DNA from: Saprospiraceae bacterium
Lineage (GTDB): Bacteria > Bacteroidota > Bacteroidia > Chitinophagales > Saprospiraceae
Length of the DNA: 64,000 bases
NCBI GenBank assembly: GCA_029263015.1
Contig: JAJCYI010000210.1
Coordinates: forward strand, 1-64,000
Direction: 5' to 3'
Shown in pieces: positions 1 to 8,014 of the stretch (its first letter is position 1; each line of letters begins with the position of its first letter). The notes under the pieces are model-generated. The model had not been told where the DNA came from and ran no database searches. It saw only the letters and a list, made by a program, of their open reading frames with translations. The position numbers were made by a program, and so were the translations under genes.

Positions 1-112
1 CAATAAATTTAAATTTAGTTTTGTAATTGATTGGTAATCAATTTTTAATGAATAATTATTTATATTCTACGAAAATATAAAATTCAATTTATTAAAATAT
101 TTTATTCGTAAT

Positions 113-1447
113 TCATTGATCCTCATAGTGAAACAAGTCTAATGTATAACTGTCCCAAACATCCTTTTTGTTATGTTGCTCTTTCATTTGCGCCATCGTC
201 AATGTCTTACCATTGCTCCGCAAATTTATCAACCCATAATGGGTGCCTGAATTACTATTGGCCCGCGCCAGTTCGGTTGAAAAAAACAAGGGATGGTTGC
301 CACGGGTATGCCTGCACGATGCACCAACCGCATCCGACATGGGATGATCAAATGATTTATTGTCACCAGAAGAAATGACATTGGCAATTGGTCTTACTTT
401 TTTAAGATAGTCAATCAGGTAATCTGACGATCCATGGTGGCATGCCTTTGCTACATCTACACGAAATGGATTATCTTTTCCGTAGTGCTCCAATAAGTGA
501 AGTTCCGCTGGGATATTAAGATCACCTCCCATCAAAATAGAATGTTTTCCATAAAATAATTTTAATACAAGCGAGTGCCCGTTAATCGTATGGGAATCAC
601 TTGTTCCAGGGTTGTCGCCGGCAATGCCTTCTGCGTCAGGGAAAGTAACATATTCCAATTTTTCGCCTTTGCCGCCAACAGGAACGGGGCCAAGTATTTC
701 GATGCGCAACCCATCTTTGGGATCGTTGTCAAACCCTGATATAGTCTGGTCGTGAATGGTCAAACATTTAGCCCCTTTTAATCGTCCTTCTGCTTTCGCA
801 TCAATGGCCGCTTGCCAAAATTTCCTAAAACTGCTCATTAGGAATCCACCATCAATCAATTTTTTTGCATTTGCGAGGGTATTGTAAGTTTCTATAAGTA
901 CGGTTCTATTTTTACCATTAATTGTGCGCTTAGTTGTTTTTCCCATTTCGGTTTGTCGCCCAGGAGGCTTGCCATCATATCGGATAATCCCATTGTGATA
1001 AATATGTCCAATATGAAAACGTTTGTCTTTTATTACCGCAGTCAGCCCGTTGAAATGATCCCAGTCGGGATGGCTCATAATAATGGCCTTTATATTGACC
1101 TTCCCTTCCTCTTTTAAAATACGCCTATATCGATATTTCAAAAACTTATAGAAATTGGTGGAAGGGCCGCCGTCCACAAGCACAACACCTTCGGGCGATT
1201 CAACAATGGCCCCATCGCCCTGGCCAACATCCACAAAAAATATTTTTAACACGGGCTTGTCCCGCACATCTTCTTTTTTGACCCATCCTGATTTGCCCCT
1301 GCCACGGGCATCTACTTGGTAAGCATTGTCGGTTTCGCTGATTACATCCAACCTGGTGCCCAAAAGCACATGGTTCACGATCTTTCTCAGTTTATCCGTT
1401 TTATAAATAAGGGTCTCGGATTGGTTGCCGTACATGGTTGTTTTCAT
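113..1447 (-). CDS. ComEC/Rec2-like metallo-beta-lactamase-fold hydrolase with N-terminal SH3-like domain
   Basis: A 444-residue protein. Residues about 8-60 look like a bacterial SH3 domain (ending in GWVKKED), followed by a metallo-beta-lactamase fold that opens with FFVDVGQGD (70-78). The metal-binding motif HPDWDH is at 126-131. Later signatures are ILMGGDLN (304-311), ACHHGSSD (335-342) and a final ISSGDN...HP block near 358-369. This set is typical of the ComEC C-terminal hydrolase group, usually phosphodiesterase-like or nuclease-like. There is no signal peptide and none of the ComEC membrane channel, so it is probably a soluble enzyme rather than a DNA-uptake protein. Substrate unknown. 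The stop lies 112 bases from the window edge, in very AT-rich DNA with no further gene visible. Confidence 0.8.
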   Translation of the reverse strand: MKTTMYGNQSETLIYKTDKLRKIVNHVLLGTRLDVISETDNAYQVDARGRGKSGWVKKEDVRDKPVLKIFFVDVGQGDGAIVESPEGVVLVDGGPSTNFYKFLKYRYRRILKEEGKVNIKAIIMSHPDWDHFNGLTAVIKDKRFHIGHIYHNGIIRYDGKPPGRQTEMGKTTKRTINGKNRTVLIETYNTLANAKKLIDGGFLMSSFRKFWQAAIDAKAEGRLKGAKCLTIHDQTISGFDNDPKDGLRIEILGPVPVGGKGEKLEYVTFPDAEGIAGDNPGTSDSHTINGHSLVLKLFYGKHSILMGGDLNIPAELHLLEHYGKDNPFRVDVAKACHHGSSDYLIDYLKKVRPIANVISSGDNKSFDHPMSDAVGASCRHTRGNHPLFFSTELARANSNSGTHYGLINLRSNGKTLTMAQMKEQHNKKDVWDSYTLDLFHYEDQ

Positions 1448-1506
1448 AATTGATTGATTTTATTGAGTAGCGACAGTCTTGAGTTTTTGAGGAGAATTAA
1501 AACACA

Positions 1507-2088
1507 TCATTTTATCCGCCAAGTCGAGGTGTGGCCTTTAAATCTATATTTTTTGGAGCTACTCATTATCAAAAATCCAATTCCAGTCCCTACCTGTATC
1601 GCCCCTGATTGTAAAATAGTTTTTTTGCTATCATCATCTGACAAAATAATATAATTGCCAGCGGTTGCAATTCCTGTAAAAAGCAAAAGACCTCCTACTA
1701 TGATGAATGCTGTTTTCCGTTTTTTGCTTTTTAGTGATTTGAAATTTTTGAGTGCAAATACATCCTCACGTGTAAAACGACCAAAGTTGGTGGCGTCCTT
1801 AGCATATAGGTCATGTTTTAGTTTTATCCCATCTATGACCATTTTACGAGTATAGCTGTTCATTTCCATAAAGAGGCTGTCTTCCGTTACCGAATACAAC
1901 GTCCCCACCAACTCTGACCAATCACAGCAATATCCTTCACCAGCGATGGGGCCTTCGCCCAAATTTATTTCATAAACAGAACCCGACTTGAAAGTTTTTT
2001 CTTTGCTACCGTTGGTGATGGTCAGTGTTTGTCCAAATGTATTAATGCTGATAAAGCAGCATAAAAGTGAAAGATGTTTGAGGTGCAT
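1507..2088 (-). CDS. Hypothetical exported protein with one central membrane segment
   Basis: A 193-residue protein that I do not recognise. It starts with a signal-peptide-like segment ending near TFGQ (about residue 20). A beta-rich region with a CC pair (GEGYCCDWSE, about 52-61) follows, then a basic stretch (KSLKSKKRK) directly before a hydrophobic helix near 126-146. A second weakly hydrophobic stretch lies near 165-177. The pattern fits a small envelope protein of the kind common in Bacteroidota, whose extracytoplasmic domain may sense or buffer stress, but no function can be assigned. It shares direction with the ComEC-like gene about 60 bases downstream and may be co-transcribed with it. 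Confidence 0.6.
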   Translation of the reverse strand: MHLKHLSLLCCFISINTFGQTLTITNGSKEKTFKSGSVYEINLGEGPIAGEGYCCDWSELVGTLYSVTEDSLFMEMNSYTRKMVIDGIKLKHDLYAKDATNFGRFTREDVFALKNFKSLKSKKRKTAFIIVGGLLLFTGIATAGNYIILSDDDSKKTILQSGAIQVGTGIGFLIMSSSKKYRFKGHTSTWRIK

Positions 2089-2221
2089 GATTATTTATCT
2101 TAGCCGTTTTCCCAAAGATAGAATAGCCTCCTGTAAATCCAAACTTGCTATTGGTTGCCCAACCTCTTATTTTTTAAAATAGATTTTACAAAATACCTCC
2201 CTCCATTTCAAAACGTATTTT

Positions 2222-2229
2222 TAGCTTCG
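2222..2229 (+). promoter_or_regulatory. Candidate Bacteroidota -7 element of the PhoD-like gene
   Basis: TAGCTTCG lies 21 bases upstream of the ATG chosen for the phosphatase gene. It resembles the phylum's -7 consensus TAnnTTTG, and a near-identical box (TACCTTCG) precedes lipB. No clear TTG -33 box is visible. Confidence 0.4.
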
Positions 2230-2250
2230 CCCCAAACAAACATTCAAGCC

Positions 2251-3573
2251 ATGAAATACACTCGCAATTTTTTCATCTTCCTAATCTCAACCATCTCAGC
2301 CACGCAGGTACTTGCCCAAAAAAGCTTCCTCCAGTCTGGCCCCATGCTTGGCTATACCGACATGATGGAAACCATGTTATGGGTGCAGACCAACAGCGCC
2401 GCCAAGGTGCAGATCGCTTATTGGGAAAAAGACACCATTTCGGAACGAAAACTCACGGAGGTTTATACCACTGGAAAGAAATATGGTTTTACAGCACACC
2501 TCTTGGCCGACCAAGTCGAACCTGGTAAGATGTATGAGTACCAATTGCTTCTCAACGATATCCCTGTGAAATTCGACTATCCGACCACGTTTCAAACACA
2601 GTCTCTATGGCAGTGGCGCAGCGATCCCCCTGCATTTAAAGTAGCACTGGGCAGTTGTTTTTATGTAAATGAAACAAAATATGATCGCCCCGGCAAACCC
2701 TATGGAGATGGCTACCACATTTTTAAAGCCATCCATGCCGAACAGCCCGACTTGATGCTTTGGCTTGGCGACAATACTTATCTGCGGGAAGTCGATTGGT
2801 ACACCAGAACAGGTTTTATCCACCGATATACTCATACCCGCTCGCTGCCGGAATTGCAACCGTTATTGGCTTCCACGCACCACTATGCTATTTGGGATGA
2901 CCATGATTTTGGGCCAAATGACAGTGACGGTAGTTCTGTCCACAAAGGCATGGCAAAAGATATATTCCAGCTTTTCTGGGGCAACCCAACTTACGGCTTA
3001 CCAGGAAAGGAAGGCATCACGACTTGGTTCAAGTTTGCCGATATGGAATTTTTCATGCTCGACAACCGAACCTTCCGCAACCCCAACCGCCGCAAAACAG
3101 GCGAGCAGGCTTTGCTGGGAAAAGATCAAATGGAGTGGTTGATCGACGCACTTGTATCGAGCAGCGCACCATTCAAATTAGTGGCTATCGGTGGACAAGT
3201 GCTAAACACCAATGCTGCTTATGAAACTTATGTGAACCTCTGTCCTGAAGAGCGCACCTATTTGCTTAAACGGATCGGTGAAGAAGGTATTAAAAATGTG
3301 GTTTTCCTAACTGGGGATGTCCACCATTCGGAACTGAGCAAATTGGAAACTGAAAACGGCTCTGCCATTTATGACCTTACCATTTCACCACTCACCTCAG
3401 GCGTATATGAATCAGATGGAAAAAATCTTTTGGTAGAGGAAGGCACCACCGTAAACGAAAGGAATTTTGGCATTCTGGAATTTTCAGGGCCGAGAACAGA
3501 GAGGATAATGACCATCAGGGTCATTAATAGCGATGGCGCAGAAATGTGGCGGAGAGTGATTGAGGCGCAATAA
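2251..3573 (+). CDS. PhoD-like alkaline phosphatase family protein, exported
   Basis: The open frame extends upstream to 2155, but the ATG at 2251 begins a clean signal peptide (MKYTRNFFIF... cleaved near VLAQ) and follows a -7 box, so the mature gene encodes 440 residues. A small fibronectin/purple-acid-phosphatase-like N-domain (about 27-120) precedes a calcineurin-like metallophosphatase core. Core motifs are LGSCF (133-137), WLGDNTYL (171-178) and WDDHDFGPND (215-224), with DVHHSE in the C-terminal part. These are the metal ligands of the PhoD family, which hydrolyses phosphomonoesters or phosphodiesters outside the cytoplasm. The protein probably scavenges phosphate or processes extracellular phosphoesters. 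It stands alone and is followed by a hairpin shared with the convergent lipoprotein gene. Confidence 0.85.
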   Translation: MKYTRNFFIFLISTISATQVLAQKSFLQSGPMLGYTDMMETMLWVQTNSAAKVQIAYWEKDTISERKLTEVYTTGKKYGFTAHLLADQVEPGKMYEYQLLLNDIPVKFDYPTTFQTQSLWQWRSDPPAFKVALGSCFYVNETKYDRPGKPYGDGYHIFKAIHAEQPDLMLWLGDNTYLREVDWYTRTGFIHRYTHTRSLPELQPLLASTHHYAIWDDHDFGPNDSDGSSVHKGMAKDIFQLFWGNPTYGLPGKEGITTWFKFADMEFFMLDNRTFRNPNRRKTGEQALLGKDQMEWLIDALVSSSAPFKLVAIGGQVLNTNAAYETYVNLCPEERTYLLKRIGEEGIKNVVFLTGDVHHSELSKLETENGSAIYDLTISPLTSGVYESDGKNLLVEEGTTVNERNFGILEFSGPRTERIMTIRVINSDGAEMWRRVIEAQ

Positions 3574-3598
3574 CCAGAACTGCCTTTTGAAGATGTTG

Positions 3599-3658
3599 GT
3601 CATATTGGCCTTGTCAAGGTTTCGGTTTTCACCAAAGTCCTAACAAGACCAATATGAC
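3599..3658. terminator. Intergenic hairpin between convergent genes
   Basis: Two 16-base arms (3599-3614 and 3643-3658) pair with a single C/A mismatch around a 28-base loop. The site is 25 bases after the phosphatase stop and just before the end of the convergent lipoprotein gene, as expected of a bidirectional terminator. No strong T-run follows, so efficiency is uncertain. Confidence 0.5.
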
Positions 3659-3675
3659 TAAGGAATGAATTCTAA

Positions 3676-4185
3676 TCACCAATCCGCCTTTTTCTTTTCT
3701 TTCTTTTTATTAGGGCCCTTGTTCGTTGCAATTGTTTTTCCATTTGTTTTCACGACCTCCTGCTCTTTCGCCAATTTATGCAAATCTTTGTAGACCGCAA
3801 TAATTCCTTGTGGCGGCAGATAATCCCCTGCCCCCCAAGTGACCCGACTGTCAATAGTTTCATTAACTTCCTGTAAAAAATAATACAGGTTGCCGGGTTT
3901 TTCAATATCCATTTTATAGAGTTGAAGGGATGCCACTTTTTCAAAAAATACTTTGGCCTCCTTCCTGTTGATAGCTTTCAATTCTTTGTAGCTATTTTCT
4001 GTCCCCACCTGTTTGAATATCTGCCCATTCTCAAGTAAGGTAAAGGAGGTTTCTATGCCAGCAAAACCGCCACCATCACCAAAAAGAATCTGTTTGGTCG
4101 GTAGTTTATCGGGGGTGTATTTTACTACTTTGCATTGGGTAAAAACCAAAACAGCAAGGACAATGATCGGTACTATGTTTTTCAT
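3676..4185 (-). CDS. Putative lipoprotein, domain shared with the protein at 5197-6231
   Basis: The frame is open from 4203, but the Met at 4185 gives a compact lipoprotein signal (MKNIVPIIVLAVLVFTQCK, Cys18), so 169 residues are called. The mature part contains a GDGGGFAGIE turn, an LLENGQIFK strand, a helix around FFEKVASLQLYKMDIEKPG and a C-terminal helix ending KDLHKLAKEQ, then a Lys/Asn-rich tail (KKKEKKKADW). The same order of elements (GGG..GI, then D/NG-L/I-K, then a helix ending in YxM, then a terminal amphipathic helix) appears in the C-terminal half of the protein at 5197-6231. Function unknown. Confidence 0.6.
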   Translation of the reverse strand: MKNIVPIIVLAVLVFTQCKVVKYTPDKLPTKQILFGDGGGFAGIETSFTLLENGQIFKQVGTENSYKELKAINRKEAKVFFEKVASLQLYKMDIEKPGNLYYFLQEVNETIDSRVTWGAGDYLPPQGIIAVYKDLHKLAKEQEVVKTNGKTIATNKGPNKKKEKKKADW

Positions 4186-4275
4186 ATTCAAAATTTTAAA
4201 CATGGCCTAAATCAAGAACACCCAGCAGAGAAAAATACTGCGTAGGATCCATCATATTTAAAACCAAAGATAGTA

Positions 4276-4437
4276 AGGGAGTAGGTAACAAATAACCTAC
4301 CCATTTTGGCTCGTTCTTTTTCCTTCTAAAAACACTTGAAAAAATAACCATAGCCCCACTATTCTTAGTTTTTCAAGCACTTTTACAAGAAAAAATAACT
4401 TCGCAAAATTAGGTAGCTTATTTATTGCCTACTCCCT
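4276..4437. repeat. Foldback (long inverted-repeat) element of about 162 bases
   Basis: The outer arms are nearly identical when one is reverse-complemented: GGGAGTAGGTAACAAATAAC from 4277 on the left, against GGGAGTAGGCAATAAATAAG read inward from 4436 on the right. Similarity continues with small gaps to the centre (CTTGAAAAA then ATAG on both arms), where a few C residues form the loop near 4354-4358. Each arm is about 80 bases. It contains no ORF. This may be a MITE-like remnant or a structured RNA. Confidence 0.7.
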
Positions 4438-4529
4438 AATTTCAATGTTCCATAATACCTTGCCATTTTTCAGCAGTAAATTTTCAAAAAAAAGGTTAAA
4501 AAACTGCTAAAGGTCGAAGAGGTATAGTA

Positions 4530-4555
4530 TTGCGTTGATAGAATTTCTAAATTTG
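4530..4555 (+). promoter_or_regulatory. Candidate promoter of the Cys-rich protein gene
   Basis: TAAATTTG at 4548-4555 matches the Bacteroidota -7 consensus TAnnTTTG exactly. TTG at 4530-4532 could be the -33 element, with 15 bases between, slightly shorter than usual. The expected transcript would carry a leader of about 70 bases before the ATG at 4633. Confidence 0.45.
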
Positions 4556-4632
4556 GCATTGTCTTCTCAGAAACAGATTTTCGGGTTTACTCCCTACTCA
4601 CAGTTTACCAATCAGTTTAAAACTAAATTCAC

Positions 4633-5130
4633 ATGAAAAAATTATTCTTTCTGTTTGCATTTATGGGTTTGTTTGCATTTGGTGTCTCAGCTCAAAAAAA
4701 GGCCTGCTGCGCTTCCAAAAATGCTTCTTCTTCAAAATCTTGCTCAGCTATGGTTGATAAAGCCGCCTCTGCTGACAAGAACATTGTAAAGCAAGTTTCC
4801 AATACCGGGGATATAAATTATGTTCGTAAAGAAGTTGACTCAACCAACGGCAAAGTAATGTTGACATCGGTTGAATACTGCACCAAGTCGGGCAAGTTTG
4901 TAAATGTTTCTCCAACGGATGGAATGAAGACTTCCTGCACTAAAAAAGGTGTGGCGACAAAAGTTTCTTCTACCGACAAAAAGGCTTGTTGCGAAAAGGG
5001 GAAAGAAAAAGCCTGCTGTGCCAAAGGGGAAATGAAATCTTGCCATGGCAAAGGCGAAAAAGCTTCCAAATCCGCCAAAGTTTCTAAAGAAGCTAAAGTG
5101 AAATTGGTCAGTAACACAAACGACCAATAA
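4633..5130 (+). CDS. Cysteine- and lysine-rich secreted protein
   Basis: A 165-residue protein with a clear signal peptide (MKKLFFLFAFMGLFAFGVSA, then QKK). The mature chain has ten cysteines, six of them in adjacent pairs inside Lys-rich motifs (KKACCASK, KKACCEKG, EKACCAKG), plus single Cys in KSCSAM, EYCTKS, TSCTKK and KSCHGK. The centre (DINYVRKEVDS...VMLTSVEYC) looks like a short folded segment; the rest is low-complexity Lys/Ala/Ser. Paired cysteines in an exported basic protein suggest metal binding or disulfide cross-linking, but no family was recognised. The gene has its own promoter candidate and a strong terminator, so it is monocistronic. Confidence 0.7.
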   Translation: MKKLFFLFAFMGLFAFGVSAQKKACCASKNASSSKSCSAMVDKAASADKNIVKQVSNTGDINYVRKEVDSTNGKVMLTSVEYCTKSGKFVNVSPTDGMKTSCTKKGVATKVSSTDKKACCEKGKEKACCAKGEMKSCHGKGEKASKSAKVSKEAKVKLVSNTNDQ

Positions 5131-5151
5131 CGACTCTTTTCAGTTTCAAAT

Positions 5152-5190
5152 AAAAAAACTACAACACAAACATAGTGTTGTAGTTTTTTT
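5152..5190. terminator. Bidirectional intrinsic terminator
   Basis: A perfect 16-bp stem (5152-5167 with 5175-5190) around a 7-base loop starts with seven A and ends with seven T, so it works as a Rho-independent terminator on both strands. It lies between the ends of the convergent genes at 4633-5130 and 5197-6231. Confidence 0.9.
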
Positions 5191-5196
5191 TATTTG

Positions 5197-6231
5197 CTAT
5201 TTTTTCACAACTGGATCGTCTGGCCGATGCGCCATTTTTTGTATCGCATCAATAATATGATCCAAGGCTGGGGGGTAATCCACATATTTCGTTTTTAAAT
5301 TATCTTCTCCCCAGATGGCAAGGGTAATAACTTTTTTACGGTCACCATAAGCAACCGAAAGGCGTAAAGGAACTGGCCGTGGTTTATGCCTTTTCCTCTT
5401 CATACAAGCAGACGCCGTGCAGTCATAGACTCGTTCCATATCATAAAACCCTTGTTTTACAATATAATCTGCAAACATTTCCAGCTCCAATCTAGGTATA
5501 TATTTTTTGGTGACCAGCAGGCCGTGGTTTACACTTTGGAATTCTTTTATCAACCTACCATCTGATTTTATCATAATAAAATCCTTGACCACTGGATCAA
5601 TGCCACCGTAATACCCCCCACCGTTCAATTCGATATTTATATAGGTAAGCGTTTCTTCTGGGACATATATTTCCCGCAGTTTGTTCCTCTTGAATAGAGA
5701 TAAAAGCCATCCTCTTTTTCTCTTCTTAGGCCGAGTTGCAGGTTTATTGGGATTGTCAGCTTCCACAATGACCTCGGGTAGCTCATTGTCCGGTTTTGGA
5801 AATGGAGAACTTTTGCTGTCCACCTTTACAAAGTGATATTGATATGTGCCCTTGCTATTGCGCTGAGTAAACTCCAAGATCAAGACCGACTTATTTAATT
5901 GGACTATTTCAAATTTGTCAACATTCTTGAAGCTGTAAAAAAGGGTGTTTCCATCCAAGCTCCAATTGCCGCGGTTTAGGCGGTCGTTCAAAAATTCCTG
6001 ATAAGAATAGTCATATCTGAAATAGAGGTAATAGTCGTAGTTGTTTTTAGACTTATGGATGATGGTGTTGGACTCTGTATGAAGTGTATAGGTATATCGC
6101 CATCTCGATTCAATTAAAAGTCGCTCATCCGGTTGGAAGAAACCGAACTCTCCCTCTTTCTGGGCACTCGTATTTACAGCTGTAAACAGAGCAATAAGCA
6201 AGATAGCCCTTTTAAAGAAAGTCATCGACAT
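5197..6231 (-). CDS. Hypothetical exported protein, two-part, C-terminal domain shared with 3676-4185
   Basis: A 344-residue protein with a signal peptide (cleaved near NTSAQ, about residue 23). The N-terminal part (about 28-140) is rich in Tyr and aromatic beta-strands. A Pro/Lys/Arg linker (KPATRPKKRKRGWL) follows, then a C-terminal domain from about 195 with GGGYYGGIDP, KSDGRLIKEF, a helix ending FYDMERVYDC, a basic MKRKRHKPRP insert with a CTASAC pair of cysteines, and a final helix (ALDHIIDAIQKMA). The C-terminal order of elements parallels the lipoprotein at 3676-4185. Function is unknown; envelope location is inferred from the signal peptide. Confidence 0.65.
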   Translation of the reverse strand: MSMTFFKRAILLIALFTAVNTSAQKEGEFGFFQPDERLLIESRWRYTYTLHTESNTIIHKSKNNYDYYLYFRYDYSYQEFLNDRLNRGNWSLDGNTLFYSFKNVDKFEIVQLNKSVLILEFTQRNSKGTYQYHFVKVDSKSSPFPKPDNELPEVIVEADNPNKPATRPKKRKRGWLLSLFKRNKLREIYVPEETLTYINIELNGGGYYGGIDPVVKDFIMIKSDGRLIKEFQSVNHGLLVTKKYIPRLELEMFADYIVKQGFYDMERVYDCTASACMKRKRHKPRPVPLRLSVAYGDRKKVITLAIWGEDNLKTKYVDYPPALDHIIDAIQKMAHRPDDPVVKK

Positions 6232-6310
6232 GAATTCATTAGTTTTCTCAACAAAGTAAAAGGAAAGATATATAAGTTTTTTTACAAAACAAACCGCACG
6301 CCAGCTTTAA

Positions 6311-6348
6311 CGTAAAATGCCCAAGCAACTTTGCCTGGGCATTTTACG
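6311..6348. terminator. Hairpin downstream of the FadL-like gene
   Basis: A perfect 13-bp stem (6311-6323 with 6336-6348) lies 34 bases past the stop of the minus-strand gene at 6383. The outer stem is A/T-rich, giving a short U-run on the transcript. It separates this gene from the next minus-strand gene. Confidence 0.7.
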
Positions 6349-6382
6349 GTTAAGATAATTGCTTATCCTGAATGGAATCCAA

Positions 6383-7882
6383 TCAAAGCTTAAACCCAAA
6401 TGTCACCATGAACCTATTTCTATGTTCGTCAATACTGACTACTTGCTCAAGGTTAATAAAGTCTGCGCTTAGCAAATAAGGCCTGTATTCGCTTTGATTG
6501 TTCGATCGCTTGAAAGCAAAATCAACAAAAAAACCTTCCCCTCTGAAACCAGCTCCCACACTAAAAGCTCCGTTGGTTAGGTCGTCACCCAAATAAGGCG
6601 ATGCTATCAACGAATACCCTGCACGAAACCGTAAGACTTCGAAAGCATACTCTCCACCAAAACGGATGTTCAAGGCCGAACCAAGTTCATTGTTTATTTC
6701 ATCGTTCAATTCTCCCTCCCGCTGGAGGTCTCCTTGATCGGAAGTATTGTTGAATTTGAACCTTGCAGATGCATAATCCACATATTCAATTTCTGCACTC
6801 AAGAACCCTGTCTTATCAACAATGACCCCCCCACTTCCAATAAAGCGCCACGGTGTACGGATACGGTATTGGAACGAACCATCAGGGGAAGATTCTTCGA
6901 GTCGCTGTATCCCATTGGCGTCTTCAAATCTATATGACAGTTCTGTTGAAAACTGATCTTCCAACCCAAAGCTAGATGGAGTATGTATTGCTGCCCCAAG
7001 TCGGACCATTTGGCTCATCCGGTAAATAATACCAAGTTTGAAATTGATTCCCGAACCTTTGGATTTCAACCGTTCAATGTATTCCAATTCATCAAAAAAA
7101 GGAATTCGATCGCTCTCATCTGTTTCACTATAAATCTTTGTTTCTTCAAAATTGATGATCGGAATACCTAAAGTAGCCCCGATTAAGAATTTTTCATCAT
7201 AATTGCCAGCATAGGTAAACACAATTTCGTTGAGAGAGCCTTTCCGGTTTATCCGTTGTGATTTGTCCACTAAAAAACTGCCTGGCAACTCCATATCATC
7301 AAGGAAATCTGTTAGGTAGCCCAATTGTGGGTCAAAATCATACAAAGCCCCCGCATCGAAAGCCAGCCCTGTTTCAAAAGCATCTAATTGATCCTCAGGG
7401 GTTGTCCCTGCCAATTCCCACCAACGATCAGTAATGGAACCAAAAGAAGAGCCTTCGTATGCAATATTTTGGTGGTAATTGGCCAACCTGTTGACCCCAA
7501 TCCCAAAAACCGCCGTCCGCCACCTTGAACTTAAAGGTCGTCCCGAAAAGACAATACCAATATTATTGAAATTAAAATTCGATTTATCATCTTCCCTACT
7601 GAAATTGTCAGTCCCTGCTAATCGGGCATCAACCACAGCGCGCTCAAAAGTTGGCGTGAACGTAAATTCAGACCTTCTAAATGCTGCTGCTCCTGCCGGA
7701 TTAGTACTCAATACAGAAAAATCAGCTCCCAACGCACCAAGAGCTCCTCCAACTCCAACCGCCCGCGCTGTACCTCCAATATCCAATACGGAATACCGAA
7801 CGGCATCACTGAGGTTTTGGGCTGTGTTTATCCCCAATAATTGGGAAAACAGGAATAGGCTTAGAATAAATTTTTTCATCAT
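6383..7882 (-). CDS. FadL/OMPP1-like outer membrane beta-barrel protein
   Basis: The frame opens at 7927, but the adjacent Met codons at 7882 and 7879 start a proper signal peptide (KKFILSLFLFSQLLGINTAQ), so about 499 residues are called. The mature N-terminus has the signature of FadL-like/PorV-like barrels: an ARAVGVGGALGALGAD stretch followed by NPAGAA. Alternating aromatic strands run to a C-terminal strand ending in a hydrophobic residue (MVTFGFKL). Members of this group carry hydrophobic solutes across the outer membrane or, as PorV, shuttle T9SS cargo. The full barrel length suits a transporter. Which of the two it does cannot be decided here, and there is no T9SS gene next to it. Confidence 0.7.
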   Translation of the reverse strand: MMKKFILSLFLFSQLLGINTAQNLSDAVRYSVLDIGGTARAVGVGGALGALGADFSVLSTNPAGAAAFRRSEFTFTPTFERAVVDARLAGTDNFSREDDKSNFNFNNIGIVFSGRPLSSRWRTAVFGIGVNRLANYHQNIAYEGSSFGSITDRWWELAGTTPEDQLDAFETGLAFDAGALYDFDPQLGYLTDFLDDMELPGSFLVDKSQRINRKGSLNEIVFTYAGNYDEKFLIGATLGIPIINFEETKIYSETDESDRIPFFDELEYIERLKSKGSGINFKLGIIYRMSQMVRLGAAIHTPSSFGLEDQFSTELSYRFEDANGIQRLEESSPDGSFQYRIRTPWRFIGSGGVIVDKTGFLSAEIEYVDYASARFKFNNTSDQGDLQREGELNDEINNELGSALNIRFGGEYAFEVLRFRAGYSLIASPYLGDDLTNGAFSVGAGFRGEGFFVDFAFKRSNNQSEYRPYLLSADFINLEQVVSIDEHRNRFMVTFGFKL

Positions 7883-7955
7883 TACCTTTCTAAAAATTAT
7901 TTTACCTTGCTCAAAAGATTTGATCAAAAAGAATGAACTCTTCTACCACCACCAT

Positions 7956-7991
7956 AAAAAAGTGGGTGAGCCGTTTACCAACCCACCCACT
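7956..7991 (-). terminator. Intrinsic terminator of the low-complexity protein gene
   Basis: On the minus strand, AGTGGGTG (7991-7984) pairs with CACCCACT (7968-7961) and is followed by a run of T (complement of the A-run at 7956-7961). It lies 23 bases after the stop at 8015. Confidence 0.7.
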
Positions 7992-8014
7992 CTCGTTTAT
8001 GATTCTTTTTGTTT

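Larger units (their letters stand above)
4186..4632. other. Gene-free spacer with a foldback element and the promoter of the Cys-rich gene
   Basis: This 447-base stretch encodes no plausible protein. It holds a 162-base foldback sequence (4276-4437) and a good Bacteroidota promoter match (4530-4555), both listed separately. The remainder is AT-rich with no feature I can name. Confidence 0.6.
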
